Shown: positions 43,748-57,700, counted from the first letter of the stretch. The stretch is DNA of 64,000 nt from Glandiceps talaboti (GCF_964340395.1 NC_135555.1:14295746-14359745), one strand, 5' to 3'. Program-made: numbers and translations. Notes: generated by a model from the sequence alone, not told the origin.

Positions 43748-43876
43748 ATGAATTATAATACGACTTTAAAAAAGAGACTGGAAAGAAGTGAAACTCTTCC
43801 CGCTATCAAAGACATAATAGAGAACCGTCTCGCAGAGCAGAGAGAGTTGCAGGCAGTACTTTCTTCCAAGTCGTGA
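43748..43876 (+). pseudogene. Short helical, protein-like ORF, possibly the tail of a frameshifted gene
   Basis: 42 codons beginning MNYNTTLKKRLERSE and ending LQAVLSSKS at a TGA. Composition is strongly coding-like (amphipathic helix, charged). Immediately upstream, in other frames, are MDTISKLVRKSPVFNSNEL (43700-43759) and a frame ending EIDNNIREIGYKSL (43433-43693). No splice sites join them neatly. The alternatives are a decayed gene or chance. Function not recognised. Confidence 0.3.
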
Positions 43877-44729
43877 TGAAATTACATAGACTGACACAGT
43901 ATTTGTCTTCCTAATACCAACTATAAGCTTACACTGCAGTTTTTCATCTCGGTAGCCTTGCAAATCGGGGTAAATGAAAACCAGCATAACCACATGTGAA
44001 ATGAATATTGGTTCATTTGTCATTATAAACGAAGCAGTTATACATAATTTGATCATCATGTCAAAGGCTGTTTCAAATGTAAATGATAATTGCGTTCCTC
44101 TCGCTTCATGGCATTCTCTGTCCGTTAGGCTGTGTTATATTTTAAAATTTAAAATTTAAAATTAAACTTATATAGACTTCCCAGAGTAAGGGCAACACGA
44201 TTGCTAGTTGTGTGTTCGTGCATACACACCCAAACGAACACACTTTCACATCCCGAGCTCTGGAAATGTGCGCTCAGTATAGTAAAGGACTATTATCTCA
44301 CCGTGTACTCCCGTGGTGTAGATGGAACGGAAACGTGTCGCAGTGCTGGACAAATTTCCCAGAGCCGCATCAAGTACATACATATAACAGACAGACAAAC
44401 ATACAGACAGACAGACATTGGGTATTTACTAATATTCGTTTTTAAATATAAACACTGGTGACGGTATTTTTAAATGTTCGTAAGGTGATCATCCTTGAAT
44501 AAAATATTTAGCTCACCAGTGACTAGACTGTGCTTAGGTCTAATATGTAAGCTTATAGTCATGGTACATGTGGTAGTTGGTTTGCTGGAGTAACTGTAGC
44601 TTTAAAAAAATTTGTTTTTAGCTTCTTTTTTTTTATTTTCCCGGGGTTTGCACTCAAAAATAATTCAAATAGAAATTACAAATAGCCGTAAAGTTTGCTT
44701 TACCCATCCTGCAATGCGGCAAGGAACCT

Positions 44730-44846
44730 TACTGAACATGCGCAGTCACCTTGTTTAAAGGTCAGTGAAATCGCGGGAGTTTTGTGTGTTTGTAATTATT
44801 GCACGTAAACCTCGGGACGTCAACAGATATGAATTAAAGGCTAAGA
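44730..44846 (+). promoter_or_regulatory. Probable MTBP promoter/5'UTR
   Basis: CpG-bearing stretch upstream of the MTBP start with catgcgca (44737-44744, NRF1-like half site) and atcgcgggag (near 44771, loosely E2F-like). Cell-cycle control by E2F would fit an origin-firing gene, but the site is imperfect and this is inference. Confidence 0.35.
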
Positions 44847-47185
44847 ATGGATCGATTTATACTGGTACTTGTTACAGACAAAATATCTGGTATGTATACG
44901 ATAGTAGTTCATTCGATAATGAGTCATTTTAAACTATATTTTAGCTTTAAATAAAATGGATCGATCTTCACAAAGTTACGGTAACCGGTCCATCCCAAAA
45001 TAACAACACGGATTTCTTTGATTTACATTATGGAACAAATATAAATCAAGACTAACAAATAATCAGGCATAAATGGAAGACATATCATAAAATCAAGCAA
45101 ACACCAACGCTTTTAATATGTAACGACTATTGCAATATAACTCTTTCAATGGCGAACAGTCAGTCCATTCCAACATTACATGTTTGTACAGCGTCAGCAT
45201 TGGTGGTGTAACCCATAATACTAATAGTACATATATCGTCCTACCTGTAGACGGAATAAGTCAGGACTCGATTCTAACAAAGTCCCCCTCCTTCTAGCGG
45301 TAAAGTCAGAATCGAGAGTTCCGTACACCGTTTTCAAGCAAGCGAGGGTTCCTACTGTTACTGCATCAATTCTCATACTATGACAACTAAAAAAGAATTA
45401 TTTTAGTTGTCTGAGATGAATTACAAGATTTAAAGATATTTGAGTATTTTCTGTGAGAGACACTGATGTTATAACTTATAACAACATTATATTAGTGTTC
45501 TGACTCTGAAGGCTTATTTTATCACTTCCCATAATGTGTTACTTCTCAGACCACTTAGTGGTCTGAGGTTACTTTTTATGACATACAGATGTACTTACAT
45601 CATAGTAATAATCGTGGTGTCTCGTCTTTCTTTTTTACGTACAGACAGATTGGCAGATAAAGTATCACATTTAATTACCCAGCCAACTAAAAATTCTGGG
45701 TCTGGTAGTGAAGTGACAGAAAGAGGCAAGCAAAGTTTTGCAGCTAAACCAAAAGGTAATAGTTATCTCAATGTTTGTAACCTTTAAAGGAATGGATCGG
45801 TCCAAAATTAAAAAAAAAGATATGAAGAAAATATAAAATATAAATTATGATTGTGATAAAGGAAGAAGAGTTAGGTTGCATTCCTATTAGACCCATTTCA
45901 GGGCTTCACACAAGGTTGTATCTTGCTTTTTTTCCCTTTATCAACAATGTTTTGTTTAATTTCAGAGAGTTTGCTTGACAGGCCTAGAAATCACTATGTC
46001 AACGTGGTTCAATCAAGACATAAAAATGATGACAACCCAGCTGAACCAGAATGGGAAGAATTAATTTTATCAGTGCAGGATGATGGCAATCATGGACTTG
46101 AAATCAAAATGCCAAAATGTTTTCAGTGTTTACAGAAACAAGATGATGAAAATAATGTGTGAGTACATCGTCATTTATTACTTAGGGCTAACAAAAACAA
46201 TTTGCATAGTTCCAATTATGCTCAATTTTAGAATAGGTTGGGTAGGTAGATTTTTTATTTCATTTTTATATATATGTATTTTTTTCATATGTGAGTGTCT
46301 AGTTCAGGTAGTTATATTTTCCATTGTTTTCCATATGGTCTCTCTTTGTTATTGGTTTCTTCTCACCAAATGTACAGCCATTACAGATTGGAAAAACAGT
46401 TTTATATTAACTTTTTAAGTTAATGCCCATTTTGGCATCCATTATTTCTTGTAGGAGTTCACAATTTTAATTTTTTTTTCTTGAATGCATAAAAAAAGTA
46501 TGGGGTCGGCAGTGAAAAAACTCGGGGTTGGGTAACTGGAACCAAACAATTTTTTTAGGTCTTATTAACTTCAAACCCAGCAAGTTTACTGAAATGTTTC
46601 ATGTAAATGAAATTTTTGGTTGTTTTGTATTTTGTAGGCAATACAATTATAGTGATACATTTGTAGCTGACCAGTTACACCATATAGCTGATAAACTGCC
46701 AGTACCAGGTAAGTTGAAGAGCCACACACAGTCCAAACCTGAACAGAAGATTGTTAATTTTTTCTGTTATTTGGATTTTTGTGCTTTATGGTGTTCTCCT
46801 TACTGTAAACTTGTATCCAGGTATATTTGTAGTATCATGTGGACAAAAACGAACAGAACGAGTCGACTCTTGTCATAAATTTTGGATGTACTAAGAAATT
46901 GTCATTGTAGGCTTTTCTCATCACTCTTTATATTCACAATTTCTAAGCTATCATTTTCTGAGAACTCTGATATCACACTTTTCATAAATAGCCTACATTT
47001 TTATTGACAAAAATATTTGTAGGTATGTTCTGTTATGTAGTATTCATTCACATAAGCAGTGTGTCATTTAAGCCAATTTGTGGGATGAACCAGTTTCTAA
47101 AGCAAAAATAAAAAAAAAGGTTGTTTCCAAAAACACGACTTATGAAAATAGGGTAGGTTGGTTGGGATAATATTTGTGTGTGTAT

Positions 47186-47216
<31 letters not shown>

Positions 47217-47966
47217 CACGCGTACGTATGTGGTTGTGTGTGCGTGCATGTGTGTGTGTGTGCGTGCATGCGTGCGTGTGTGTATTTTATTTATTTATTT
47301 ATTTATTTGTTTATGTGAGAAAATTCTTTAACCTAATGGCAGGATATTCATGTAATATGATATAAAAAATGTTTGGAGTTGGTATGTGGTGACTTAAATT
47401 AGGGTCGGTTTGGGTACCGGAAACAAAACATTTTTTATTTGGCCCAAGCTGATTTGACATACCACTAATGCACAATTTCTTGTCACACGCCAATGTTTGC
47501 TGTTTCCTATCCCTTACCAAGTGTTCACTCAAAAGCATCCCTAATTCTAATTCTAAAGTTGTCTGTCAATAGAGAGCATACTGACAATAATATTTTTCTA
47601 AATGTAGGATCATTCCTGCTAGATATATTGTGGCTGACATCAGGAGAGGAGGATTTCCAAGTTCAAGGACATCTTCATTTATTTGGAGTTCTACAAAGAT
47701 TACAAGAGTGGTATAATGGTAATTTTACTATCCTGAGTGACAGGAGTCTGATGGGTAGTACTAGTAGTGAAATGAGTGGATGGAAGAAATGGATTAGTTA
47801 TCTTAGTGCCAGTGTCATGTCCTTGGATTCCGGGATTCTTGGAGAAGATGTCCCTCTGTGTTCCAATCAGAACGTAGTATGGAAGGGGTGGATTAAACTG
47901 ACTGAGTCAAGGGTAAGTCTTGACTCACAGATCTGTTGTTCTAGGAACTTACTTAAGTTAATCACT

Positions 47967-48026
<60 letters not shown>

Positions 48027-48646
48027 CACACACACCCACTAATCATCATATATGTCTCTGTTGAGGGCAAGTTTTATAAAAGAGGAACTGTTTATAAAAT
48101 GATATCTTGATGTTACTATTTGAGTGAAACTTCTGTGACATTTTTTGAATATGCTATTCTCTGGCTACTCACCTAGCGGCACATCTTCAAAAGAAACTTC
48201 AGATACATAGGTAAGAAAGGATGGAAGGAGCAGGCAAGCAGTTCATGTCTGATAAAAAACTCAATAGCACCCCTAGTGGCCAAACTGTAGAGTCTTTTGT
48301 TTTTTCCCCTGATAACCAGACTATGGCTTATCTTGGAGGAATCATTGATGATTTCTATATTGTACATTCATTGTTTATGTAATATTTCTTATCTTAGGGT
48401 GTTAGTTCAGTGTCACTGCCAGGATTTCATCTCACAAAATGGGAAGAGGACAAGTCACTTTCCCATCAAAAATCCCAGGCTAAATTCAGTGTAGATTTTC
48501 ATCAACAAACCCAAGAAAAGACTCAACAAGATGAGGTATGGTTATAATGTGTTTGTCTTTTGTTCTGGCAGGAGAGATAATTATAACAGCAGTGATGTAG
48601 CTTACTTTAGAAGTAGCAGGTACTAAGCCCCCCCCCCCCCCCCCCC

Positions 48647-48693
<47 letters not shown>

Positions 48694-49540
48694 AGATAGA
48701 TTTTATTTTATTTATTTTTTTACATTTTTTTCCTGTGTCTACAAAATGTAGTTCATGTAATTATGTTTTCTGTTGTTTTCCATATGGTCTCTGTGTTATT
48801 GGTTTCTTATCAGATGTACAGCCATTACAGATTGAAAGAACAGTTTTATATTGTCTTTTTAAGTTGATGTCAGTTTCCGCATCCACTATTTCTTGTTTTC
48901 AATATTTTATATTGTTTTCTCGAATAAATGAAAAAAAAGGTTTAGGGTCAACAGTGAAAAACTAGGTTGGGTTGGGTAACCACAACCAAACAAAAAAACT
49001 GACATCAACTTAAAAAGACAATATCAAACTTTTCTTCCAATCTGTAATGGCTGTACATTTTATGGGAAGAAACCAATAACACAGACCATATAGAAAACAA
49101 ACATAACTACCTGAACTAGACACTCACACATGAAAAAAAAATCTACCTACCTGACCTATTCTAAAATTATGCGTAATCGGAACCATACAATTATTTTAGG
49201 CCTAAACCATAGTTACAAAAAAAGTAAGTGAAAGTCACTTAAAGAGCAAATCAAGATACGAGCTGACAGTTTTAATTTCAGACCTAGTGTTGTGTATACC
49301 TATCATTTCAATAAAAGGTTGACAGTCCAAATACTGGTTGTAATAGTTATATATTTTTATGTTGTATTTTACAGCTTGCCATGATATGTGCCAAAAACTT
49401 AGATGTTGTAAAAGTTGTCAAGTTAGAAGAAATTCCTGCCTACTTTCTGTCACCTATAAAATATAAACTGTATCCTTTATAGAGGTAGATAGATATGCAA
49501 ATGTAGACATACATGCATACATACATACATGCATGCATGC

Positions 49541-49572
<32 letters not shown>

Positions 49573-50098
49573 TGACTGACTGACTGACTTACTGGCAGAT
49601 AGACTGACAAAGCTGTATATATACACATACAGGTAGATAGACAGAAATAGATAGAGTGACTGACTGACAGATGGATAAACTATTCAGTTAATAGCACATT
49701 GTCAGTATGTGTCCTGCTGATTACCTTACCAAAAGAAATTATGTTTGGTTTCATGTGAACAGTGAACACAACAGTAAAATAGATAAAACCAACTGGAAGA
49801 TTAGCAGTGATCAAATAAATGGATGATCAAACAGACTTGTTTGATAACTGTGGTGGAATTGCTATTGCTATTTCCTTTAATAAAAGCATATACAGCAAGT
49901 TGACTCCAACTCAAGGTGCCAACTTTGACCGATCCAAAATATTCCTTGAATGGTTATGTGATGCACAAAATGAAATAGGTGTCCTGACTCAGTTAGAGTG
50001 TAAGGTTTGTGATGATGAGGCCATCCATGGAACACGACAACAGTATACAACATCAAAATGGAAGGAGTCTGTCCTGAAAAACCCTAATGATACAACAG
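44847..50098 (+). CDS. MTBP: MTBP N-terminal region (exons 1-8)
   Basis: Codes residues 1 to about 386, the part corresponding to the N-terminal Sld7-like region and the Treslin-binding portion in vertebrate MTBP (family knowledge). Exon 1 is only 43 nt, ending in phase 1. Exon 8 begins at 49896, not earlier: only that acceptor (tacag) restores phase 2 and gives SPIKYKL-KLTPTQGANF, which lines up with the vertebrate protein. The longer open frame starting at 49819 is therefore partly intron. Confidence 0.92.
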
Positions 50099-51659
50099 GT
50101 AATCATGTCACATCTAAAGTCCTGGTAGCGTTAATTGAGTTTGAATAAAAGGACAAGTCCAAGTCTGGTTAAAACTTCTGCTTCATTTGAATCCCGACAT
50201 TTCGACTGCACAGACAGTCTTTTTCAAGGGCTAAAATACAAAAAAGTATGAAGTAAAGAATAAGAATACAGAAATTGAACAAAAAGCTAAAATGAATCCA
50301 ATAAACCTGTCTAAAAATGTGTAAAAATAAAAGAGAAAAGCACAAAATAGTGTTACTTGCATTGATATACATGTAATACATATGATGTATACGAATAATT
50401 TAGATGCTCACTTGTAAGTTATACTTTTCTGGGAGTGTGTAGTTTGACACAGCACATTTCCCAGATACTAGAGGTAGAGTCCTGAGTGAGATAATATGAA
50501 ATGTTTTTTGCAAACTGTACATCTGTGATGTCTTTCATGGTATGTCTTCTATGATTCTTAACAGAGACACACCATTACAGAGTTTATTGTTCTAAAGAGT
50601 TTGTCTTGGTTAGTGGAAATGTCTTGATCATTTACTTTATGAGAAACTACAAAATGAAATACTGTTATAATACCTATCTCATGTATATGATTTAGTTCAG
50701 TTCATGTAAATGGTCTTTCATTTCGTACTCACAGATGATGGCCAAAATACAAGCAATTCACCAGAAATTGAATTTTGCTCCAGAGGCATGTCAAAGAAAT
50801 TTCAATCATGTCAGTTCTTGGTCAACACCATACCTTCTGCTACATGCACTACATACATTATCCATAAGTGTGCTTGAGATTAAGACAACCAAAGGGATGC
50901 TGAAAACCATTGATGAGAATAATTAGCATTCAAACTGACCAGTTGCACTGTATACTTCCTGGTTAGGGATGAAAGACCCAATATAAACACTGACATGATT
51001 TTATCGTTTTCCTTATTTCAGCTCCTGATGTCAACATCAAAGGAAGACTTCGTAATTTTCAGTTTCTGATAATTGGTAACAGTAGTTTTGAATGTACAGC
51101 TTATATGTTGCATTCAGTAGAAGAACTCAATGGTAGTGTAGGACATAAACTAGCATTGTGGGAAAATACAGAGACAACAGAACAAGGTATGTACTGTATG
51201 TATAATCACAAGGTATGGTGGGAAAACACACTAGAGACCATAGCCTGAGGCACATACTCTATCCATACATCAAAAGGTATTGTGGGAAAACACTAGAGAC
51301 CACAGACTGAGGTATATACTGTATCCATACATCATAAGGTATTGTAGAAAAACTCACAAACTGTTTGACTGAGGTACACACATGTACACATTTTGCAACA
51401 TACTGTAGTATCAGGAAAACGCAGTATTAACCACTGTTTTAAACACACTAAACTTTTCAGAGTCAAAGGTGACAGCAAGGGAGGTTCTTCAAGAGCTGCC
51501 ATTGTTTGACATAGGAGATCTATGGAAAATGGAAAATGATTTACAAGAAGCTCAGGCTAGTGCCATCAAGAAGTGGATTGGTAAGAAATGCTCATTTTTG
51601 AAGAGGGATGCCATTGCAGGAAATATTTATGACCCTCAGAAATGCTTATTACCTTCAAA

Positions 51660-51744
<85 letters not shown>

Positions 51745-54700
51745 TGTCAGTCTGTCTGTCATGTCCTTGTCCATGTGGTTTTGGTCCTTCGTTACTTTTC
51801 TGCAGTATCCACAACTTTGTACCTAAACCTTACATTTCTTGCAATATTTTGAACACAGATGACAGACAAAATGAAAACCTGATAACAAGTATCACCCACT
51901 CTGAGTTGATAAATGTACTTGATTCAGCTAGAAAGGAATATTTGAAGCATTTTACAACAGACAGGACGTGTAGAGTGACATGGTCTGAAGAACTTACTGA
52001 CAATCTACCTACAGGTAAGAATAAAAACATACTAATACCTTTTAACATTTGAATGTAAAGTGATGGGATTGCAAGTCAATTTTTATCTGAAGTACATATA
52101 CATAGATGTATATGGCTGCTAACGATATGCAAATGTCTTAACATGGATACATAAATCATTGATAATTTATGATGATAGATAATAATATTGTCATGAAACC
52201 AGACATTTCCAACCCAAATGCTGAACTTAGTTTGATAGTACTAGAAGCCTACCAGGTACTGAAAGTAGCTCAGTCTCCCTTAAATATTTGGGTTGAAAAT
52301 GTATAGTTTCATGATGATTTTGTACACAGAATCTCAGCCATAGATAGTAACATATATATGTGAAAGTCTTTAACACTACAAAATAGATAGTAATGTAGAT
52401 CTTTGCAAAAATCTTTAATAACTACAACATACAAATAGATGCGTAACATATACATAAAAATATGTGATAACTACACCATCTCAGTCTATATCATGTTTTC
52501 CTTCCCAGAGTTAGATTTGAGCCCTTCAGAATGGCCCGAGAGACAAGCTCTCCTAAACAAGGAATCTATGTCAAAGAAACTGCAACGAATTAAGACTGAG
52601 GATATGATGTTTCGTGGTGAAGTGATCAGAGCTCCTGATCCAGATGACTGTAAGTTTGAAGCCCTCACATCTCTGTATGCCTGTCTCTGTGTTTAGTAAA
52701 ATCTCTGTACAGCCTGTCTGTGTTTATTAAAATGTCTGTATGCCTGTCTCTGTGTTTATTAAAATCTTTGTACAGCCTGTCTGTGTGTTTACTGAGTGTT
52801 GTAAGTCTAAAGACCGCAAATCTGTGTTTCCATGTCTGTGATTTACTTTGTGTTGTAAGTTTGAAGATCTCACGTATATTTACTTGGCTGGGTTTTTACC
52901 AAGTGTTATGTGTTTGAAGTTCTCAAATCTGTACATGCCTGTCTGTGACTTTTAAGTATGCATATTAATAAAAGAGGCTGCAATATTTTGTATACTTCCC
53001 AGGGAGATGAAGTTTAATGGGGCAATGGGCATTTATGGGTTATTGCCAGGAGTTATAGTTTAAAAAAAATGTTTTAAAAAAATCATAAGCTATATACCAG
53101 TGGTATCCTCACTGACGTTACAGAACTATCAGTTGACAACACTAAAATGTCAAAAAAGTCAAGATCTGAAAATAGTATCGTTCACGAGATTTCCATTTAT
53201 TTGTTTATATCACATACTTTTTCAGCTGTTAGACTTGACGTGAGGGAGTTCCTCAAATATTTCAAGACGTCTGGCGAGCCTGCAGCTGATGACCTTTCAC
53301 CTGTGGGTGTGTCAGACAGTAATAACAGAGAGAGTTCAACAACTAAGCTACCAATGGCAGTTCCAAATATAGAGAGACTCTCAAAAGCTGACTTCAAAGA
53401 AACTCTGCGTATGAACTATCATGGACTCAAGTAAGTAGTTTACTATAAACTTCTCTGAAAAATGATAAAAGGCTGTATCTTAACAATACCAAAAGTAGTC
53501 CTTTTTGTACCAGGATATTTGTTCGTACACAAAAAACTACAAATGGGCTTGAGAAAACAGGAATAGTTTGCACAAAAACTTCTGGGGGCACTTACTTACT
53601 TGTGCTAAAACTTGAAAAACATGCATAGTTTTGTGTACAATTCTAGTATTCAACTGTGTAGTGTGTGAAGTGTACATGAGATAGTTCCAACAATAAAATT
53701 GCAAAGGAATTGTATGTCAAAAATATTTTGAAATGGAACCATCATTGTTGTAAAATTCACTGTCTTTGTAATACGTGTGTCTCTCTTGCAAATTGTGATA
53801 CACAGGAGCATTTAAAATGTCTAAGCCCATGTCAATGGGAATGAATTTTCTCCTCAGAATATCAAAAAGATGTTTTCAAGGTTAACTTGATCAAATTCTA
53901 CATGTCACTTTTTATCAGAACAGTCACTGTTATACAGATATCTCTGGAAATACAGTTTTTTCTGTCTTTCAGTTTTTGTGTAGAATCACGAAATGCTGAA
54001 CAACTGAATGAACGTCTGAATAATCTCCAGTCTCGTTACATAACCCACGAGACTTCCTCCACATGTACATTGGAGCAAGCTTCATCGCCAGCAACCATGG
54101 CGATGCTAGCTCCAAGTCCAGCAATGCCTTCATCACCTCATGAAGAAGAAACCACCACAGATGCAAAACAAAGAGGTAGACCAACAAGGCTATCCAGTTC
54201 ACAAACACCTGGGTCACAGAAAAGAAAGAGAAAAACCACACCAAGTGATGGTAGTATTTCATTGAAAAGGTAGGAGGACTTTTTAAATGTCAAATAGACA
54301 TGAATTCAGGAAAATTGGAATCCCCATATGGTCAAGAGAGTACATTTGAGTGAAGGGGAAGAGTTTATATTTTTGCTCAAATTGGACCTTACAACCCATG
54401 ACACCAAAGTAAATCATTTTCTGTAAGTACCACAATTGTTTATAGCATCCATATCAAGTGTAAAAGTATACTGTTTCATTTGCTGATTGGTCGCATAAGA
54501 AAGGCCACATGCTAGGCTTGTAAATAAACTAATTGAAAGAGTATACTTTTACACTCGATATGAATGCTATAAATGAGTGTAACACAGAGAAAGTGCTTCA
54601 CTTCAGTATGACTTGTAACTTACGAGTGAAAATGTTAATTTTTGAAATATGAGCTCTTCTGATGACCCTTCCTTAAGAACTCTATACAATCAAATAGGAA

Positions 54701-57700
54701 ATTTGACATTTAATTTCTACTCATGCTATGTCAACAAGATATACATCAATCTATACATATCCAATATTTTTCTTTACGAAGCTGGAAAATATCCATTACA
54801 CAAGGACTTTGTCACAACATGTGACTTTGTCACTTATGTGAGGGCGCTGTTTGCGGAGCAACATGTGGTTTGCAACCGCTCTGATTTTTCAAATGTTATT
54901 TGGCGTTTTGAACGCTTTATAACTGACAAAATATGAAATGTGGTGACTGTGACAACAGGAAAGGGTCAGTGAAGCTACGTCAAGGTGACTTGATGCTATG
55001 TGGTAAATGTAACTCAAAAAGATTTGGGAAACCAGTGACACGAAGTGACTCTGCAGAGGGCAAGATGGCCGCGCCGAGACTAGGTGATGACATCCCTACT
55101 ACAGACCATTTCCAAAGATTACTACAACCTATCATTATGCAGCTTACAAATATTGCTACCGACATACAAGAAGTTAAACTAACGCAAACTGAGCTGAATA
55201 ACTCCATGGACTTCTTCAATGCAAAATACGAAGAAATGTCAACTCGTGTGGAAACCATAGAACGGGCCAACATAAAGCTACAACACGAAAATACGCAACT
55301 GAGCCAACAACTGAAAATAGTCGAAGACGACCTGGCCAGCCTTAATCAGTACAACCGCAGAACAAACCTTGAGGTGAGCTGTGTACCAGAGAAAGATGGT
55401 GAAGATGTTATCGGTACCGTGATATCAATTTTCAAGAAAACAAACCCAGCAATAGACGAAAATGACATCGACATTGCACATCGCATCGGAGTTCAAAACA
55501 AACGTGGTAACGCAGCTGCAGCTACAACACAGACACGGCCTAGACCCATTATTGTGAGGTTTACTACAAGAAAGTCAAGAAATGAAGTCTATGACAACAG
55601 AAAGAAATTAAAGAATACCAATGCCAATGATTTTGGTCTGGATAGCACAGCAAAGATATATATTAACGAGAATCTACTACCAGCTACACGTCAACTACTG
55701 TATAAGGTGAATACACAAAGAAAACAAGCACGATATCAGTTCATGTGGACCAATAATGGTAAGATATACGTGAAAAAGGATACTCAGTCAAGACCATTGA
55801 TTATATCAAGAGAAACAGATTTATCCAGAATTATGTGACACTAAACTGTGAACGTTCGAACCATACATTGCTTACTGCCATCTGCTACCAGTATCTCCCT
55901 ATTGCAACAACACTTCCAGATGTTGAACACAACGCATTTTACCATCTACAGCTGTTCATGAACACTATACACGTACTTAGTTTTACATAAAATATGAAGT
56001 TCAATCACCTCTTACACAAAGACTTGTACCACAGACTGGGTGAGGTACTGAACATAAACTTGCAGAACCCTACTTACTGGACAAAACATTCTTGTTGGAA
56101 TAATCCATATTTAGTAACAGTTATCATAAACTACAGATAATAATAACAATGATTTCAATGATTTATTTGATGTAGGCTATTCTTCATTGCCACCGACCAG
56201 TTTTGATGACCATTATAATGTAATAACGAACAGGTCATTTTGTGTTTCACATGTTAACATTAGGTCTTTAAATAGAAATTTTGAAGGTTTAAAATTGTTA
56301 TATGAAGATATAATTCAGTCTAAGTTTTCTGTTATTGGTATTTCCGAGGTTTGGGGTACATCCAATTTAAGTACTTGTAATTTGAAAGGATATACATTTG
56401 AAGTAAACTGTCGTAACGCAGGTCGGGGTGGTGGGGTAGGGGCTTATATACATTCATCTCTTAATTATAAATTACTTGAAGTAAATGTCATTCATTCAGA
56501 ATCTCTATGGTTGGAGGTACATACTGGTAATAGAAATGCTATAGTTGGTATTATTTATAGGAAACCAAATACTGACATTGTAGAATTTCAAGAGGAGTTG
56601 TTAAATGTACTGAGGAGATTTAAGTTAGAAAAAAACCACTTTATCTTAATGGGTGATTTTAATGTTGATGCAAATAATAGAACTAGTTCAGTAAGTATTG
56701 AATCCTTTCTCACATCCATGGAGTGCCTTTGTTTCCATCAGTTAATTTCCACACCAACCAGAGTGACAGACTCATCTGCAACAATTATTGATCATATTTA
56801 TACTAATATAAATCAGTATCAAATCTATTCTGGAACATTAACCACTGATATATCAGATCACTTCCCTATTTTTGCTTTAGTAGAAAACCACCCTATTAGA
56901 ATATCTCATAGACAAAAAATTTCATTTCGAAATTATGATCATTATGACCCTTCTCACTTTTGTGATGAACTTGCAAATGTATCCTGGGAAGGTGTCTATG
57001 ATTGTACTGATGTTAACGCTGCTTATAACAGATTTCATTTAATTTTTAGTAGGATTTGTAACAAGCATGCACCAATTACCACAAAAATAATTAGCAACAA
57101 AAAGGCTAGGAAACCATGGATCACTAGAGCCATTAGGAAATCTATCAAAACTAAACATAAACTTTATTCTAAGGTTTTAAATTCAAACTTTGATGGTGCA
57201 GCTGTTGATGTGTACAAAAAATTCAGAAATATGCTATTGTCTGTAATTAGGAATGCCAAAAAGTTGCATTATAGTACTGTTTTTATGGACAACAAAGGCA
57301 ATTCAAATATGACTTGGAAAACTATTAAAGAAGTACTTGGAGGTCAAGGAAGAATAGCTAGGAAAACTTTGCCTGATAGTCTGCATATTGTATCAAATGA
57401 TTCTAATACCCACATCTCTGAGATCAGTGATATTGTTGAAGCTTTGAATGACTACTTTGTTAAAATAGGTCCTAATTTGGCTAGTAATATTAATTCAACC
57501 AATCATAATTTTAAAGACTATTTATCTACTCCTTTAACTAATTCATTTTTTATGAATCCCACTACACAAGCTGAGGTCTATAATCTCATAAATTCATTGA
57601 ACATTAAAAAGGCGTGTGGTCATGATGATGTACCAGTTAAACTTCTTATTAATGGAGCAGCAATAATATCTAAACCTTTAGCTTATATTTTCAACCTATC

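Larger units (their letters stand above)
42801..44846. other. Divergent intergenic region between protease and MTBP
   Basis: Should hold both promoters. Several short open frames with protein-like composition but no recognisable family occur here: minus strand 43154-43408; plus strand 43433-43693, 43700-43759 and 43748-43876. The last reads RLERSETLPAIKDIIENRLA and then a stop. They change frame from one to the next, so a decayed gene or small unrecognised gene is possible. Confidence 0.4.

Noticed and set aside
49819-49895. Start of MTBP exon 8 at an ATG (49819)
   Set aside because: An in-frame stop lies just upstream and the phase from exon 7 requires entry at 49896; the earlier codons are intron.
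53969-54262. Antisense frame over MTBP exon 14
   Set aside because: Shadow of a coding exon; hydrophobic composition is the complement of the Ser/Lys-rich exon.
54980-55273. Antisense 97-codon frame over ORF1
   Set aside because: Shadow frame opposite the clearly coding ORF1.
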